From: Owenweeksia sp963758205
GTDB taxonomy: Bacteria; Bacteroidota; Bacteroidia; Flavobacteriales; Schleiferiaceae
Assembly (NCBI GenBank): GCA_963758205.1
Contig: CAVWUM010000002.1
Location: 186,001-250,000 of the forward strand
Direction of reading: 5' to 3'
DNA: 64,000 bases
The notes under the pieces are model-generated. The model did not search any database. It worked only from the letters and a program-made list of their open reading frames with translations, and was not told the origin of the DNA. Each line of letters opens with the position of its first letter. Position 1 is the first letter of the stretch. Shown here piece by piece: positions 35,119-43,820 of the stretch. The position numbers and the translations under genes are program-made.

Positions 35119-36207
35119 ATGATGCAAAATATATATAGTGTGATCATGGCCGGAGGGATCGGAAGCAGATTCTGGCCAGTTAGCACCTCAGAATTCCCCA
35201 AGCAATTTCACGATATTTTAGGAACAGGAGAAACGCTGATTCAGCAAACCTACCGGAGGTTGTTGAACCTCTCCACCCCTGAGCAAATTTTGGTAGTAAC
35301 CCACAAAAACTACGTAGAGCTTGTAAAAGAGCAACTGCCTGATTTGCCTGAAGAAAATATAATAGCAGAACCCGCCAGGCGCAATACTGCCCCATGTATT
35401 ACGTATGCGGCTTACCGCATTAATGCAAAGGACCCAATGGCTACTATGATAGTAGCACCTGCAGACCATCTTATTACCAACGAAGCTGAGTTTACCCGAG
35501 TGGCAAAGCTGGCCTGTTCACAGGCAGAGTCAACGCAAATGTTATTTACATTAGGCATACAACCGCACCGCCCGGATACCGGATATGGCTACATACAATT
35601 TATTGACCAGGGTGACCATGCTGATAGTGAAGTAAAAGTGGTAAAAACCTTTACCGAAAAGCCTGATGTGGAAATGGCCAAACAATTTCTGGAAAGTGGT
35701 GACTTTCTTTGGAACAGCGGGATTTTTATATGGTCAGTAAGAACTTTTATGAGCGAATTGAGCAATGCCCTGCCCGATATGTACACAAGTTTTGAGGCTG
35801 GTGTGGATAAATTCGGCACTAAGGCAGAAGCATCATTTATTAATGAAATGTACCCCGCCTGCGAAAATGAGAGTATTGACTACGGCCTTATGGAAAAGTC
35901 GCAAAATGTACATGTAATACCGGCAGACTTTGGCTGGAGCGACCTCGGCACCTGGGGTAGCTTGCATGAACATGCCAAGCATGATGAAAACAAGAATGCT
36001 GTACTCGGTCATAAGGCTATGATTTACGATACTGCGAACTCAGTTGTTTTTTTGCCCAAGGATAAACTTGCTGTAGTTGAGGGCCTTGATGGTTACATCG
36101 TGGTGGACAAAGGAAATTCATTACTCATCTGCCGCAAGGATAATGAGCAACTCATAAAATCATTTGTGAGCGATATAAAACTGAAATTTGGTGACAAACA
36201 CCTTTAG
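35119..36207 (+). CDS. manC: Mannose-1-phosphate guanylyltransferase
   Basis: 362 aa. Forms GDP-mannose from GTP and mannose 1-phosphate. Nucleotidyltransferase signature MAGGIGSRFWPVSTSEFPKQF near the N-terminus (two ATGs in tandem; the first is used), TIVAPADHLI-type motif (MIVAPADHLI), FTEKPD (the FVEKP sugar-binding motif), and GWSDLGTWGSL. Short type without the fused phosphomannose isomerase domain. It would supply GDP-mannose for the glycosyltransferases near 61-64 kb or for surface polysaccharide. Convergent with the photolyase gene (4-bp overlap). Confidence 0.93.
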   Translation: MMQNIYSVIMAGGIGSRFWPVSTSEFPKQFHDILGTGETLIQQTYRRLLNLSTPEQILVVTHKNYVELVKEQLPDLPEENIIAEPARRNTAPCITYAAYRINAKDPMATMIVAPADHLITNEAEFTRVAKLACSQAESTQMLFTLGIQPHRPDTGYGYIQFIDQGDHADSEVKVVKTFTEKPDVEMAKQFLESGDFLWNSGIFIWSVRTFMSELSNALPDMYTSFEAGVDKFGTKAEASFINEMYPACENESIDYGLMEKSQNVHVIPADFGWSDLGTWGSLHEHAKHDENKNAVLGHKAMIYDTANSVVFLPKDKLAVVEGLDGYIVVDKGNSLLICRKDNEQLIKSFVSDIKLKFGDKHL

Positions 36208-37499
36208 GCAAGAGCACTTTTATAGGTAGATAGCGCCCGCTCGCGGGCTTCTTTATGATCTACAATGGGGTCAGGATATTTATCAGTTCCGTATTCCGGA
36301 ATCCATTTTTTAACATACTTCAAATCCTTGTCAAACTTTTGCAATTGCAGAATAGGATTGAATACCCTAAAGTAAGGCGCAGCATCTACCCCGCTGCCAG
36401 CCGCCCATTGCCAGCCTCCTATGTTTGAGGCCTGATCGTAATCCAGTAGTTTTTCGGCAAAGTAGGCTTCGCCCCACCTCCAATCAATTAATAGGTGTTT
36501 TGTAAGAAAACTGGCCACCACCATCCGTACCCTATTGTGCATATAGCCCGTTTCATTAAGCTCGCGCATGCCGGCATCCACTAATGGGTAGCCCGTTTTG
36601 CCCTCGCACCATTTCTTAAACTCATCCTCATTATTCCTCCAAGGAATGTTGTCGTATTTAGGTTTAAATGATTCTGTTACCGTATTAGGAAAATGGTATA
36701 AAATCATCTGGTAGAAATCACGCCAAATGAGCTCATCAAAATATTTACCGCTACCGGCCTGTTGCGCCAGTTGCCTTATGCTTACAGTACCAAAGCGCAG
36801 GTGCAAACTCATTCTTGAAGTTCCTTTAATAGAAGGAATATCCCTTGTTTTTACATAGTTATTGAGTAATGTACTATCCACTTCCTTATCGGGATAGCTG
36901 GCCTCTACCTGCCTGAAGCCCATATCCTGTAAAGAGATATCGGGTAAAGGATCGATTTTTATAAAGTTAGAGTGGTAATTTTCAGTAGGGTAAGATTTCA
37001 GGTAAAAGTCGTTCAGCTTTTCCTTGTATTTGCGGCTATAGGGTGTATAAACAGTATAGGGTGAGCCGTCACCTTTAACCACTTCACTTTTATCAAATAT
37101 AACCTGGTCTTTGTAACCCTTAAATTCTATATCCTGCTCCTTCAGCAGGGAGTAAATTTCCTTATCCCGTTGCTGGGCGTAAGGTTCGTAATCCCTGTTT
37201 GTAAATACGGCCCTAACGTCATACTCATCAATCAGGTCATTATAAACCTGTTGTGGTGTGCCATACTTTATTAGCATTGAAGAACTTCTTTCTTCTAATA
37301 CAGCCTTTATTTTAGAAAGCTCTTGCCAAATAAACTGAACCCGGGCATCCTCAGGTTTCAATTCATCAAGAATGTTTTTATCAAAAATAAAGAGGGGTAG
37401 AACCGGATAATCAGATTTTAGGGCATGATACAAACCTGCATTATCAAAAAGGCGTAAATCCCTTCTGAACCAAAAAACACTAACGGACTGTTTGGCCAT
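36204..37499 (-). CDS. phr: Deoxyribodipyrimidine photolyase (class I cryptochrome/photolyase family)
   Basis: 431 aa. The N-terminal alpha/beta antenna domain (VFWFRRDLRLFDNAGL) is followed by the FAD-binding helical domain: TGYPLVDAGMRELNETGYMHNRVRM split over two stretches, then DYDQASNIGGWQWAAGSG and DAAPYFRVFNP, the conserved FAD/Trp-chain region. It repairs UV dimers in blue light. It is the last gene of the operon and shares one base with the flavin reductase stop. The cluster context (carotenoids, B12-type regulator) points to light-induced expression. Confidence 0.94.
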   Translation of the reverse strand: MAKQSVSVFWFRRDLRLFDNAGLYHALKSDYPVLPLFIFDKNILDELKPEDARVQFIWQELSKIKAVLEERSSSMLIKYGTPQQVYNDLIDEYDVRAVFTNRDYEPYAQQRDKEIYSLLKEQDIEFKGYKDQVIFDKSEVVKGDGSPYTVYTPYSRKYKEKLNDFYLKSYPTENYHSNFIKIDPLPDISLQDMGFRQVEASYPDKEVDSTLLNNYVKTRDIPSIKGTSRMSLHLRFGTVSIRQLAQQAGSGKYFDELIWRDFYQMILYHFPNTVTESFKPKYDNIPWRNNEDEFKKWCEGKTGYPLVDAGMRELNETGYMHNRVRMVVASFLTKHLLIDWRWGEAYFAEKLLDYDQASNIGGWQWAAGSGVDAAPYFRVFNPILQLQKFDKDLKYVKKWIPEYGTDKYPDPIVDHKEARERALSTYKSALA

Positions 37500-38131
37500 T
37501 ACTTAACTTTAGCATCTGGCTTAGCTCTTGGCATCTTCTTTACCTGCCTGGCTACATAGTAGGTATCCAAACCATTTACCGCAAGGTTATCCACTTCAGT
37601 ATGATCAACAAAACCATCGGGCATCAGGGCATCGCCATCTACCCATACTTCTTCAACCTCTCCTACCAAAAATATAGTGCCGTTGGCCTTTATATCGTGC
37701 TTTTCAATAAACTTGAGGCCCAATTTTACCCGGCTACTTTCCACATAAGGAGCTACAAAACTACCGTGGTAAGATTCGCGAAGCCCGATTTTGTAAAACT
37801 CCGATATGCCATCTTCGTACTTGGCAGAAGCCTGATGAGCTTTTTCAAGCACTTTTTCCTGAACCGAGTTTACGGTGAAATAGCCGGTATCATAAATATT
37901 TTGAAGGGTATGCCTGGGGGTGGTTGGAGGCCTGAACAGCACGCCCAATAATGGTGGTGTGGAACCTACATGCGTAACGGAAAAAAACACTCCGAGATTG
38001 GCAATGCCTTTAGAAGAGCGTGTTCCAATAAGGTTAATACTTTTAAATCCACCTACTGAATTGAAAAAATTGGAGCGATAAAACCTATCCCACTCCTGAA
38101 AGTTTTTAGCGTTAAAGTACCTGAGTATCAT
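37499..38131 (-). CDS. Flavin reductase-like FMN-binding protein
   Basis: 210 aa of the flavin_reduct/FMN-binding split-barrel family: LIGTRSSKGIANLGVFFSVTHVGSTPPLLGVLF in separate strands, with GYFTVNSV and the FVAPYVESSRVKLGLKFIE region. Small FMN proteins of this type are usually oxidoreductases or flavin carriers. Neighbouring an SDR and a photolyase, it may provide reduced flavin or protect it; this is inference. Three bp follow the SDR stop, and the gene ends one base into phr. Confidence 0.82.
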   Translation of the reverse strand: MILRYFNAKNFQEWDRFYRSNFFNSVGGFKSINLIGTRSSKGIANLGVFFSVTHVGSTPPLLGVLFRPPTTPRHTLQNIYDTGYFTVNSVQEKVLEKAHQASAKYEDGISEFYKIGLRESYHGSFVAPYVESSRVKLGLKFIEKHDIKANGTIFLVGEVEEVWVDGDALMPDGFVDHTEVDNLAVNGLDTYYVARQVKKMPRAKPDAKVK

Positions 38132-38134
38132 AAT

Positions 38135-38830
38135 TTATAAAAGTCTTAATGAGGACATGCCTCCGTCAATTTTAAAAACTTGTCCGGTAACCCATTGCGA
38201 GCGTCCGGTAATAAGGTAGGAAACTAAATTACTAATATCTTCCGGAGTGCCAACCTTTTTAAGTGGGTGCCTTTGGGTGTTGGCCTCCCTCTTTTTATCG
38301 TTGCTCAACAGTCCTTCAGCCAGAGGTGTATCAGTAAGAGAAGGAGCAATTACATTAAACCTGATATTTGGTGCATACTCAGCAGCCATGCTGCGAGCCA
38401 GCCCCTCCAAAGCTCCTTTTGCAGAGGCTATTGAACTATGAAAAGGCATACCGGTTTGAACAGCAACAGTGCTAAAAAACACCACGCTGCCCTTCCCTTT
38501 TTTTAGCGCTGGCAATGCCTGCTGAAGTACTTTAACGGCACCAAAGTAATTGATCTCAAATTCTTCACGGATACCCTCAATCTTTATACGATCAAAAGGA
38601 CGAAGATTAATGGTACCTGGGCAATATACCAATCCAGCCAGCTCTTCGGGAATCTCTAAAGCATCATCTGAGGTAACATCAAACTTTTGAGTTGACACAC
38701 CTTCTTCCAGTTTAGCACCATCAATATTTCTGGATGCTGCAATAATGCCGTAATCCTGTTCCAGTAAATCTTTTACTACCTGTTTGCCAATGCCCGAGGC
38801 ACCGCCAATAACCAATACTTTCTTTTCCAT
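38135..38830 (-). CDS. SDR-family oxidoreductase lacking the catalytic Tyr
   Basis: 231 aa. NAD(P)-binding GGASGIGKQVV (TGxxxGxG-like), LVYCPG in place of NNAG, the FFSTVAV Ser strand, and the C-terminal KIDGGMSS. The usual YxxxK reads IASAK (in FHSSIASAKGALEG), so the catalytic Tyr is Ile while the Lys and Ser remain. The ligand is unknown. It lies between a BH4-type PTPS and a flavin reductase in the light cluster; a role in pterin reduction (sepiapterin-reductase-like) is speculative, and the missing Tyr argues against ordinary SDR chemistry. Confidence 0.82.
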   Translation of the reverse strand: MEKKVLVIGGASGIGKQVVKDLLEQDYGIIAASRNIDGAKLEEGVSTQKFDVTSDDALEIPEELAGLVYCPGTINLRPFDRIKIEGIREEFEINYFGAVKVLQQALPALKKGKGSVVFFSTVAVQTGMPFHSSIASAKGALEGLARSMAAEYAPNIRFNVIAPSLTDTPLAEGLLSNDKKREANTQRHPLKKVGTPEDISNLVSYLITGRSQWVTGQVFKIDGGMSSLRLL

Positions 38831-38890
38831 AGCCTATTAACTCTGGGATTAAAAAAAGTTCAAAAAGAATTACGATTTATAAAACCTGGT

Positions 38891-39304
38891 TCACAATGTA
38901 TCTCCGCAATACTCCACAAAGTTGCGGGGAGTTTCATAAAGTGTGATTTTCAATTTCAATTCGGGATCAAGTTCGGGCTTTAAAATGTCATAAATCACTA
39001 TGGCAATATTTTCTGCCGTGGGATTTAAGGATTTAAATTCATCCGTTTGCTCATTTAGATTTTTATGATCAAATCTATCCTCCACCTTTTCTTTTATAAG
39101 ATCGGCCAAAACAGCCAGATCAATAACGAATCCTGTTACAGGGTCAACTTTACCTGTAACAGAAACTATTAACTCATAATTATGACCATGGTAACCCGGG
39201 TTGCTGCATTTGCCAAACACCCGCTCATTTTTCTCATCATCCCAATCAGGATTAAATAGCCGATGGGCTGCATTAAAATGGGCATGGCGGCTTACTGTTA
39301 CCAT
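38891..39304 (-). CDS. 6-pyruvoyl-tetrahydropterin synthase family protein (BH4-type spacing)
   Basis: 137 aa. Zinc-binding His in HFNAAHR and in HGHNY. The catalytic Cys and HGH are spaced C-x5-HGH (GKCSNPGYHGHNY), the animal-type PTPS pattern, rather than C-x3-HGH of E. coli QueD, and the next strand (TGKVDPVTGFVIDLAVL) also matches PTPS. This favours a pterin (tetrahydrobiopterin-like) product from 7,8-dihydroneopterin triphosphate over queuosine synthesis. It overlaps idi by 7 bp. Confidence 0.83.
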   Translation of the reverse strand: MVTVSRHAHFNAAHRLFNPDWDDEKNERVFGKCSNPGYHGHNYELIVSVTGKVDPVTGFVIDLAVLADLIKEKVEDRFDHKNLNEQTDEFKSLNPTAENIAIVIYDILKPELDPELKLKITLYETPRNFVEYCGDTL

Positions 39305-39825
39305 TCTGTAGGTCTCTTGGTGGCTTCTACAAAGCGGTCAAAAATTATTTTAAACCACTCGGTATATTTCTGTGGGTTTGCTTTTAAGTCAGCCTCAACT
39401 TCTTCTATGGTCATCCATTTCCAGGCGGCAGCCTCTTCCTTATTAAGTTGCGGAACTCCATCAAAATATCCGATGTAAAGATGATCCAACTCGTGCTCTG
39501 TCATCCCGAGGTCGAGCTCTGCTTTATAGATAAAGTGGAACATCTTGCGGATTTCACAGTCAAATCCCATTTCTTCCTGCAGTCTTCTGTGGGCCGCTTC
39601 CTCGTTTGTTTCTCCATCGCGGGGATGGCTACAGCAGCTATTAGTCCACAGTCCACCAGAGTGGTACTTATTCAGGGCACGTTGCTGCATCATTAATTCA
39701 CCACTTGAGTTTACCACAAATACTGAGAAGGCACGGTGCAGTAATCCCTTTTTATGAGCTTCCATCTTTTCCATAAGCCCAATTTTGTTATCTCTCTCAT
39801 CCACCAGGATAACATTTTCTTCCAT
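39298..39825 (-). CDS. idi: Isopentenyl-diphosphate delta-isomerase, type I
   Basis: 175 aa Nudix-type enzyme interconverting IPP and DMAPP. Landmarks: HRAFSVFVVNSSGELMMQQRA, the catalytic Cys in LWTNSCCSHPRDGE, the Nudix-like RRLQEEMGF, and the catalytic Glu in MTEHELDHLY. Length and order match type I IDI. It sits after crtB in the carotenoid operon and would balance the precursors made by the mevalonate pathway. Confidence 0.95.
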   Translation of the reverse strand: MEENVILVDERDNKIGLMEKMEAHKKGLLHRAFSVFVVNSSGELMMQQRALNKYHSGGLWTNSCCSHPRDGETNEEAAHRRLQEEMGFDCEIRKMFHFIYKAELDLGMTEHELDHLYIGYFDGVPQLNKEEAAAWKWMTIEEVEADLKANPQKYTEWFKIIFDRFVEATKRPTEW

Positions 39826-39839
39826 AATTGCCGGGATAC

Positions 39840-40679
39840 TTAAAGTAGATTAAAACTATGCTTAAGGTAAGAGCTTACCAATAAGCCATATTTATTTCGG
39901 TTTGATATTCGGATACGTTTTTCGAGAATCACATCTGCAGGCGTAGCCTTGATACGCTGAAACAAAGCATAATAATACACATAGGCCACATACACCCCAA
40001 AACGCGCCTTTTTGGGCAATTTAAGGATACCCTCATACCCTGTATGAAAGTCCTTTTCTATATCATGTTCAATTTCGGCCTTGATTGTATCATCAAACTC
40101 AGCCATATCCACACCAGGAAAATAAACTCTGCCTAGATGGTAGTAATCAGCCTTAAGATCTCGCAAAAAGTTAATTTTCTGAAAAGCGGAACCGAGCTTC
40201 ATCGCCTCAAATTTGAGCATATCATACAAGGCCTGATCTCCACTACAAAAAACCTTAAGGCACATTAATCCTACTACCTCAGCCGAACCAAGGATGTACT
40301 TTTCGTACAATTTCTGGCTGTAACTTTCCGCAGGATCTATGTCCATCTCCATACTGTTCAAAAAAGTATCAATAAGCTCATGGTCAATATTATAATCATT
40401 AACCGTTTGCTGAAACGAGTTGAGTATGGGATTCAGGCTAATTTTGCGTTCAATGGCATCATAGGTTTGTCTTTTGAAGTCGTCAAGCAGATATTTCTTA
40501 TCATAATCATGGAAGGTATCCACTATTTCATCCGCAAAGCGCACAAATCCATATATGGCGTAAATTGGGGTATGCATACTCCTATCAAGAAGCATTATAC
40601 CTAAAGAAAACGAAGTGCTGTATGATTTGGTAACCATCATACTCGATCGCTCCGAAATCCTATCAAATAGCTGTTTCAT
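39840..40679 (-). CDS. crtB: Phytoene/squalene synthase family protein, probable phytoene synthase
   Basis: 279 aa. Head-to-head prenyltransferase fold with the first aspartate-rich motif DEIVD in a FVRFADEIVDTFHD segment and the second in NFLRDLKADY; LGSAFQKINF and GRVYFP are conserved. Condenses two GGPP to phytoene. Placed in the crtI-crtB-idi order, overlapping crtI by 4 bp, so phytoene rather than squalene is the likely product. No lycopene cyclase is in the window. Confidence 0.92.
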   Translation of the reverse strand: MKQLFDRISERSSMMVTKSYSTSFSLGIMLLDRSMHTPIYAIYGFVRFADEIVDTFHDYDKKYLLDDFKRQTYDAIERKISLNPILNSFQQTVNDYNIDHELIDTFLNSMEMDIDPAESYSQKLYEKYILGSAEVVGLMCLKVFCSGDQALYDMLKFEAMKLGSAFQKINFLRDLKADYYHLGRVYFPGVDMAEFDDTIKAEIEHDIEKDFHTGYEGILKLPKKARFGVYVAYVYYYALFQRIKATPADVILEKRIRISNRNKYGLLVSSYLKHSFNLL

Positions 40680-42163
40680 GCGCGCTGTTTTTTTAGTTGT
40701 TCCTTTTCCACCTCCAGCGCCACAACCTGCCCTGAAATCAGTGCGGGTGGCACACCCGGCCCGGGTACAGTAAGTTGCCCGGTATAATACAGGTTATCAA
40801 GTTTTTTGCTTTTCATTCCCGGCTTCAGGATAGCGGTTTGGGTTAGTGTATTGGCGAGGCCGTAAGCATTTCCCTTAAATGAGTGGTAGTCATTTACAAA
40901 ATCTCTTTGAGCATACGAGCGCTTGTAAACCACATGATTTCTGATCTTCTCTCCGGTTAATTCTTCCAGCCTGTCCATCATTACTTCATAGTACTTTTCG
41001 CGGGTAAAGATATCATCCTTAAGATCAGGGGCAACCGGCATTAACAAAAATATGTTTTCGCATCCCTCCGGAGCCACGCTATTATCTGTTTTTGAGGGAC
41101 ATGAAACATAGAATAGGGGTTTTGATGGCCACTTAGGATTTTTATAGATTTCATCCGCATGCTCATCAAAATTGGCATCAAAAAACAAAGTATGATGTAA
41201 AAGGCCTTTAATTTTTTTATTTACGCCTAAATAGAAGAGAAGGCTGGAAGGCGCCATTTTTCTTTTATCCCAATATCCGGTGGAATATTGCCTGTATTTT
41301 TCTGACAACAGGTTTTGCTCTACATGATTGTAGTCAGCACCAGCCACCACCACATCTGCCTCATACCTGTTGGCCGATGTTATAACTGTGCTAATCTCAC
41401 CTGCTGAGTATTCGAATGATAATACCTCCTCGCCCAATTTTATTTCCACGCCCTTCTCCTCTGCCAACTTTACCATGGCTTTTACAATTTCATTCATACC
41501 TCCATCAGGGTACCATGTGCCAAGCGCCATATCAGCGTAATTCATGAGACTATAAAGGGCCGGAGTATTTTGAGGTGTTCCTCCCAAAAATAAAATCGGG
41601 AATTCCATGATCTGGCGCAACTTATCATTGCTGAAATGAGAATATACGTAAGACCGCATGGATTTTAAAAGATGAAGCTGAAATAATCCTTTAACTATGC
41701 GCATATCAGCCAGCTCAGAAAGCTTTCTTCCTGGCATATACACCAGGTCATTCATCCCGCTTTCATACTTATAGGCTGATTCTGCAATAAAGCTTTCGAG
41801 TTTGGCTCCGCTTCCGGGTTCTATTTCATCAAATAGTTTATAAAGCTCTTTAAGGCTGGCTGGCAGATCAACAAAATCATCTTTACCAAAATAAACCCGG
41901 TAAGAAGGATCAAGACGGGTAAGGTTGTAATAGTCTGATACTTTTTTACCAAAAAGAGAAAAGTACTTCTCAAATACATCCGGCATCCAATACCAGCTAG
42001 GGCCCATATCAAAGGTATAGCCATCAACTGAAAACGACCGAGCCCGTCCTCCGGGCTGGTCGTTCTTTTCTAGTACTGTAACACTAAAACCTTTATGTGC
42101 AAGGTTTGTAGCTGCTGAAAGTCCGGCAAAGCCGGAGCCAATTACAATAACCTTTTTCGTCAT
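40676..42163 (-). CDS. crtI: Phytoene desaturase
   Basis: 495-aa FAD-dependent CrtI-type desaturase. N-terminal dinucleotide motif VIGSGFAGLSAATNLA and FEKN-like LEKNDQPGGRA, FDMGPSWYWMPDVFEKYF split over the substrate channel, and the C-terminal FAD segment GQLTVPGPGVPPALISG. Introduces conjugated double bonds into phytoene; the number of steps cannot be read from the sequence. It starts 14 bp after the sigma factor stop. Confidence 0.95.
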   Translation of the reverse strand: MTKKVIVIGSGFAGLSAATNLAHKGFSVTVLEKNDQPGGRARSFSVDGYTFDMGPSWYWMPDVFEKYFSLFGKKVSDYYNLTRLDPSYRVYFGKDDFVDLPASLKELYKLFDEIEPGSGAKLESFIAESAYKYESGMNDLVYMPGRKLSELADMRIVKGLFQLHLLKSMRSYVYSHFSNDKLRQIMEFPILFLGGTPQNTPALYSLMNYADMALGTWYPDGGMNEIVKAMVKLAEEKGVEIKLGEEVLSFEYSAGEISTVITSANRYEADVVVAGADYNHVEQNLLSEKYRQYSTGYWDKRKMAPSSLLFYLGVNKKIKGLLHHTLFFDANFDEHADEIYKNPKWPSKPLFYVSCPSKTDNSVAPEGCENIFLLMPVAPDLKDDIFTREKYYEVMMDRLEELTGEKIRNHVVYKRSYAQRDFVNDYHSFKGNAYGLANTLTQTAILKPGMKSKKLDNLYYTGQLTVPGPGVPPALISGQVVALEVEKEQLKKQRA

Positions 42164-42177
42164 TAATTTTTTGTCAT

Positions 42178-42681
42178 TTATCGATAGTCCTGCAGTTTAT
42201 CCATCATTTTTCTGCGGGCGAGAAATATACGGCTTTTAACGGTGCCTAATGGAATTCCAAGAATTTCAGCTATCTCCTCATACTTGTATCCATTGTAGTA
42301 CATCATAAAGGTTTCAACATAAGTCTTTTCCACCTCGTTGATTTGATTCATCATATACTCCCTGTCAACAGCTGCATCAGTTTGAACCGTTTTCTCCGTT
42401 TCACCTAAATTGATGAAATACTTGTTATCTGTTTCATCAACGAAGGTGTTCTGATTTTTCTTTTTGCGATAGGCATTTATGAAGGTATTCTTCATAATGG
42501 TATATAACCATCCCTTAATATTAGTACCCTGCTGAAACTTATCCTGATTTTTTAAGGCCTTAAAAAAAGTTTCCTGCATTAAATCATCTGATTCTTCCGA
42601 ATCTCTGGTAAGTTTAAGGGCAAGTTGACGTAAAAATGATTGGTGATCTAAGATCATTGTACCGAAATCTGACTGTGGCAT
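42178..42681 (-). CDS. ECF-type RNA polymerase sigma factor of the carotenoid cluster
   Basis: 167 aa. Region 2 (~10-80: HQSFLRQLALKLTRDSEESDDLMQETFFKAL across core and -10 contacts, GWLYTIMKNTFINAYRK) and region 4 (~110-165: EVEKTYVETFMMYYNGYKYEEIAEILGIPLG in parts, then TVKSRIFLARRKM). No anti-sigma gene is adjacent. Located between the MerR-B12 regulator and crtI, it probably carries the light signal to the crt and photolyase genes, as LitS-type factors do; this is inferred from context. Confidence 0.9.
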   Translation of the reverse strand: MPQSDFGTMILDHQSFLRQLALKLTRDSEESDDLMQETFFKALKNQDKFQQGTNIKGWLYTIMKNTFINAYRKKKNQNTFVDETDNKYFINLGETEKTVQTDAAVDREYMMNQINEVEKTYVETFMMYYNGYKYEEIAEILGIPLGTVKSRIFLARRKMMDKLQDYR

Positions 42682-42717
42682 GTGATGGTAAATTTAACTG
42701 TTTAACAATTAGCGGCT

Positions 42718-42725
42718 CAAAGCTA
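42718..42725 (-). promoter_or_regulatory. -7 promoter box TAGCTTTG upstream of the sigma factor gene
   Basis: Read on the minus strand, 36 nt before the ATG at 42681; it lies in the 154-bp gap between the MerR gene and the sigma gene, so the sigma-crt operon can be transcribed separately from the regulator. Confidence 0.5.
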
Positions 42726-42835
42726 AACAAAATATTTTACTAAAGAAGGAATCTACTCACAAATTAATAAATTATTTTGTACTGAACCTCTTACACTTTG
42801 ATAATGACAAACAGCAGTCCGAAATGTCCAGTAGC

Positions 42836-43738
42836 TTATGCCGGTGACTTACGCAAAAAAGATGTTTTCAGTTCATTTACACCTTCAAACAATTCAATAC
42901 CAGAATTTTGCACTTCAATTTCCTTGTCAGCAAGTTGGATACCGGTAAGTAAAAAAGTCATTTTATCTAAATCAAACAACTCATTGATCCTTTCAAAATA
43001 AAAACCTACGTCTTCAAAATGGGGTTGTGTGGTAAGTACAGAAACTAAATATTTTGGCTTAAACACATCAGCAGCCTCTCTTAAATATTCCAGTGGAACA
43101 TCCTGGCCCAGATAAAGGGTTCTATATCCTGCCCTTTTAAAGTGATAATAGAGATAAAGTAAACTCAACTCATGTAATTCATTGGCAGGCAGAAATAAGA
43201 TTACACCGGGAGTGGATGCATTACCGGTTGAACCAATGTGATCTAATAGCGAAAAAAGCTTAGCCCTCAGTACATTAGAGACGAAATGCTCATGCCCTAC
43301 ACTTATAGCATTTATTTGCCAGAGCAACCCCACCTGCCTTATAAATGGTCCAAGTATTTTATCAAGGGTTTCTGGCGTACCATATTTAATGAGGCAATTG
43401 TTTATGATATTATTCATGAGAGCCTCATCGTATTCCATCATGGCCACTTTTAACCTGCGGCTGTGGGCATCATAATTATTATGTAGTTTTTCCAGATCAG
43501 ATACGGAGGATAGTAGTTCATCTTCAGATAGCCTTGCCGCCTGACTTATCTTCATTCCATTATTTAGTACCGCAGAAATATTTAGGAGCTTTTTAATATC
43601 CTCATCCGTATAAAACCTGATGTTTGTAGGTGTGCGCTGCGGTTCAATTAGCTGATATCTGCTTTCCCACATGCGTATCGTATGCGCCTTTATTCCTGAG
43701 ATCAATTCGAGATCCTTTATTGAATACGTCTTTTTCAT
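42836..43738 (-). CDS. MerR-family B12-binding transcriptional regulator (CarH/LitR-like)
   Basis: About 300 aa from the ATG at 43738 (KKTYSIKDLELISGI; the longer frame from 43816 adds a Lys-rich leader). The MerR helix-turn-helix (HTIRMWESRYQLIEPQRT) is followed by a helical bundle containing LLWQINAISVGHEH, the W-x9-EH motif of CarH adenosylcobalamin photoreceptors. The B12-binding Rossmann domain has ELHELS in place of DxHxxG with the ligand His present, SVL at ~265, and a single Gly (LLTGIQ) where GG is usual. It probably represses the crt/sigma/photolyase genes in the dark using B12. The degenerate cobalamin motif leaves light sensing unproven. Confidence 0.88.
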   Translation of the reverse strand: MKKTYSIKDLELISGIKAHTIRMWESRYQLIEPQRTPTNIRFYTDEDIKKLLNISAVLNNGMKISQAARLSEDELLSSVSDLEKLHNNYDAHSRRLKVAMMEYDEALMNNIINNCLIKYGTPETLDKILGPFIRQVGLLWQINAISVGHEHFVSNVLRAKLFSLLDHIGSTGNASTPGVILFLPANELHELSLLYLYYHFKRAGYRTLYLGQDVPLEYLREAADVFKPKYLVSVLTTQPHFEDVGFYFERINELFDLDKMTFLLTGIQLADKEIEVQNSGIELFEGVNELKTSFLRKSPA

Positions 43739-43763
43739 GCAAAGCTTAAGTTTCCGGGTTGTT

Positions 43764-43809
43764 CGTTTGTTTATTTCTTTTTTAAAAAGATTAAACAAAT
43801 ATACAAACG
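43764..43809. promoter_or_regulatory. Imperfect 13-bp inverted repeat between the MerR gene and prfC (candidate operator)
   Basis: CGTTTGTTTATTT (43764-43776) and AAATATACAAACG (43797-43809) are reverse complements with one mismatch, separated by 20 bp. The right arm overlaps the minus-strand TATATTTG box (43796-43803). Position and symmetry suit autoregulation by the MerR protein; binding is inferred. Confidence 0.5.
43796..43803 (-). promoter_or_regulatory. -7 promoter box TATATTTG upstream of the MerR gene
   Basis: Reverse strand, 57 nt before the ATG at 43738, overlapping one arm of the inverted repeat. Confidence 0.5.
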
Positions 43810-43820
43810 TGAACAATTAC

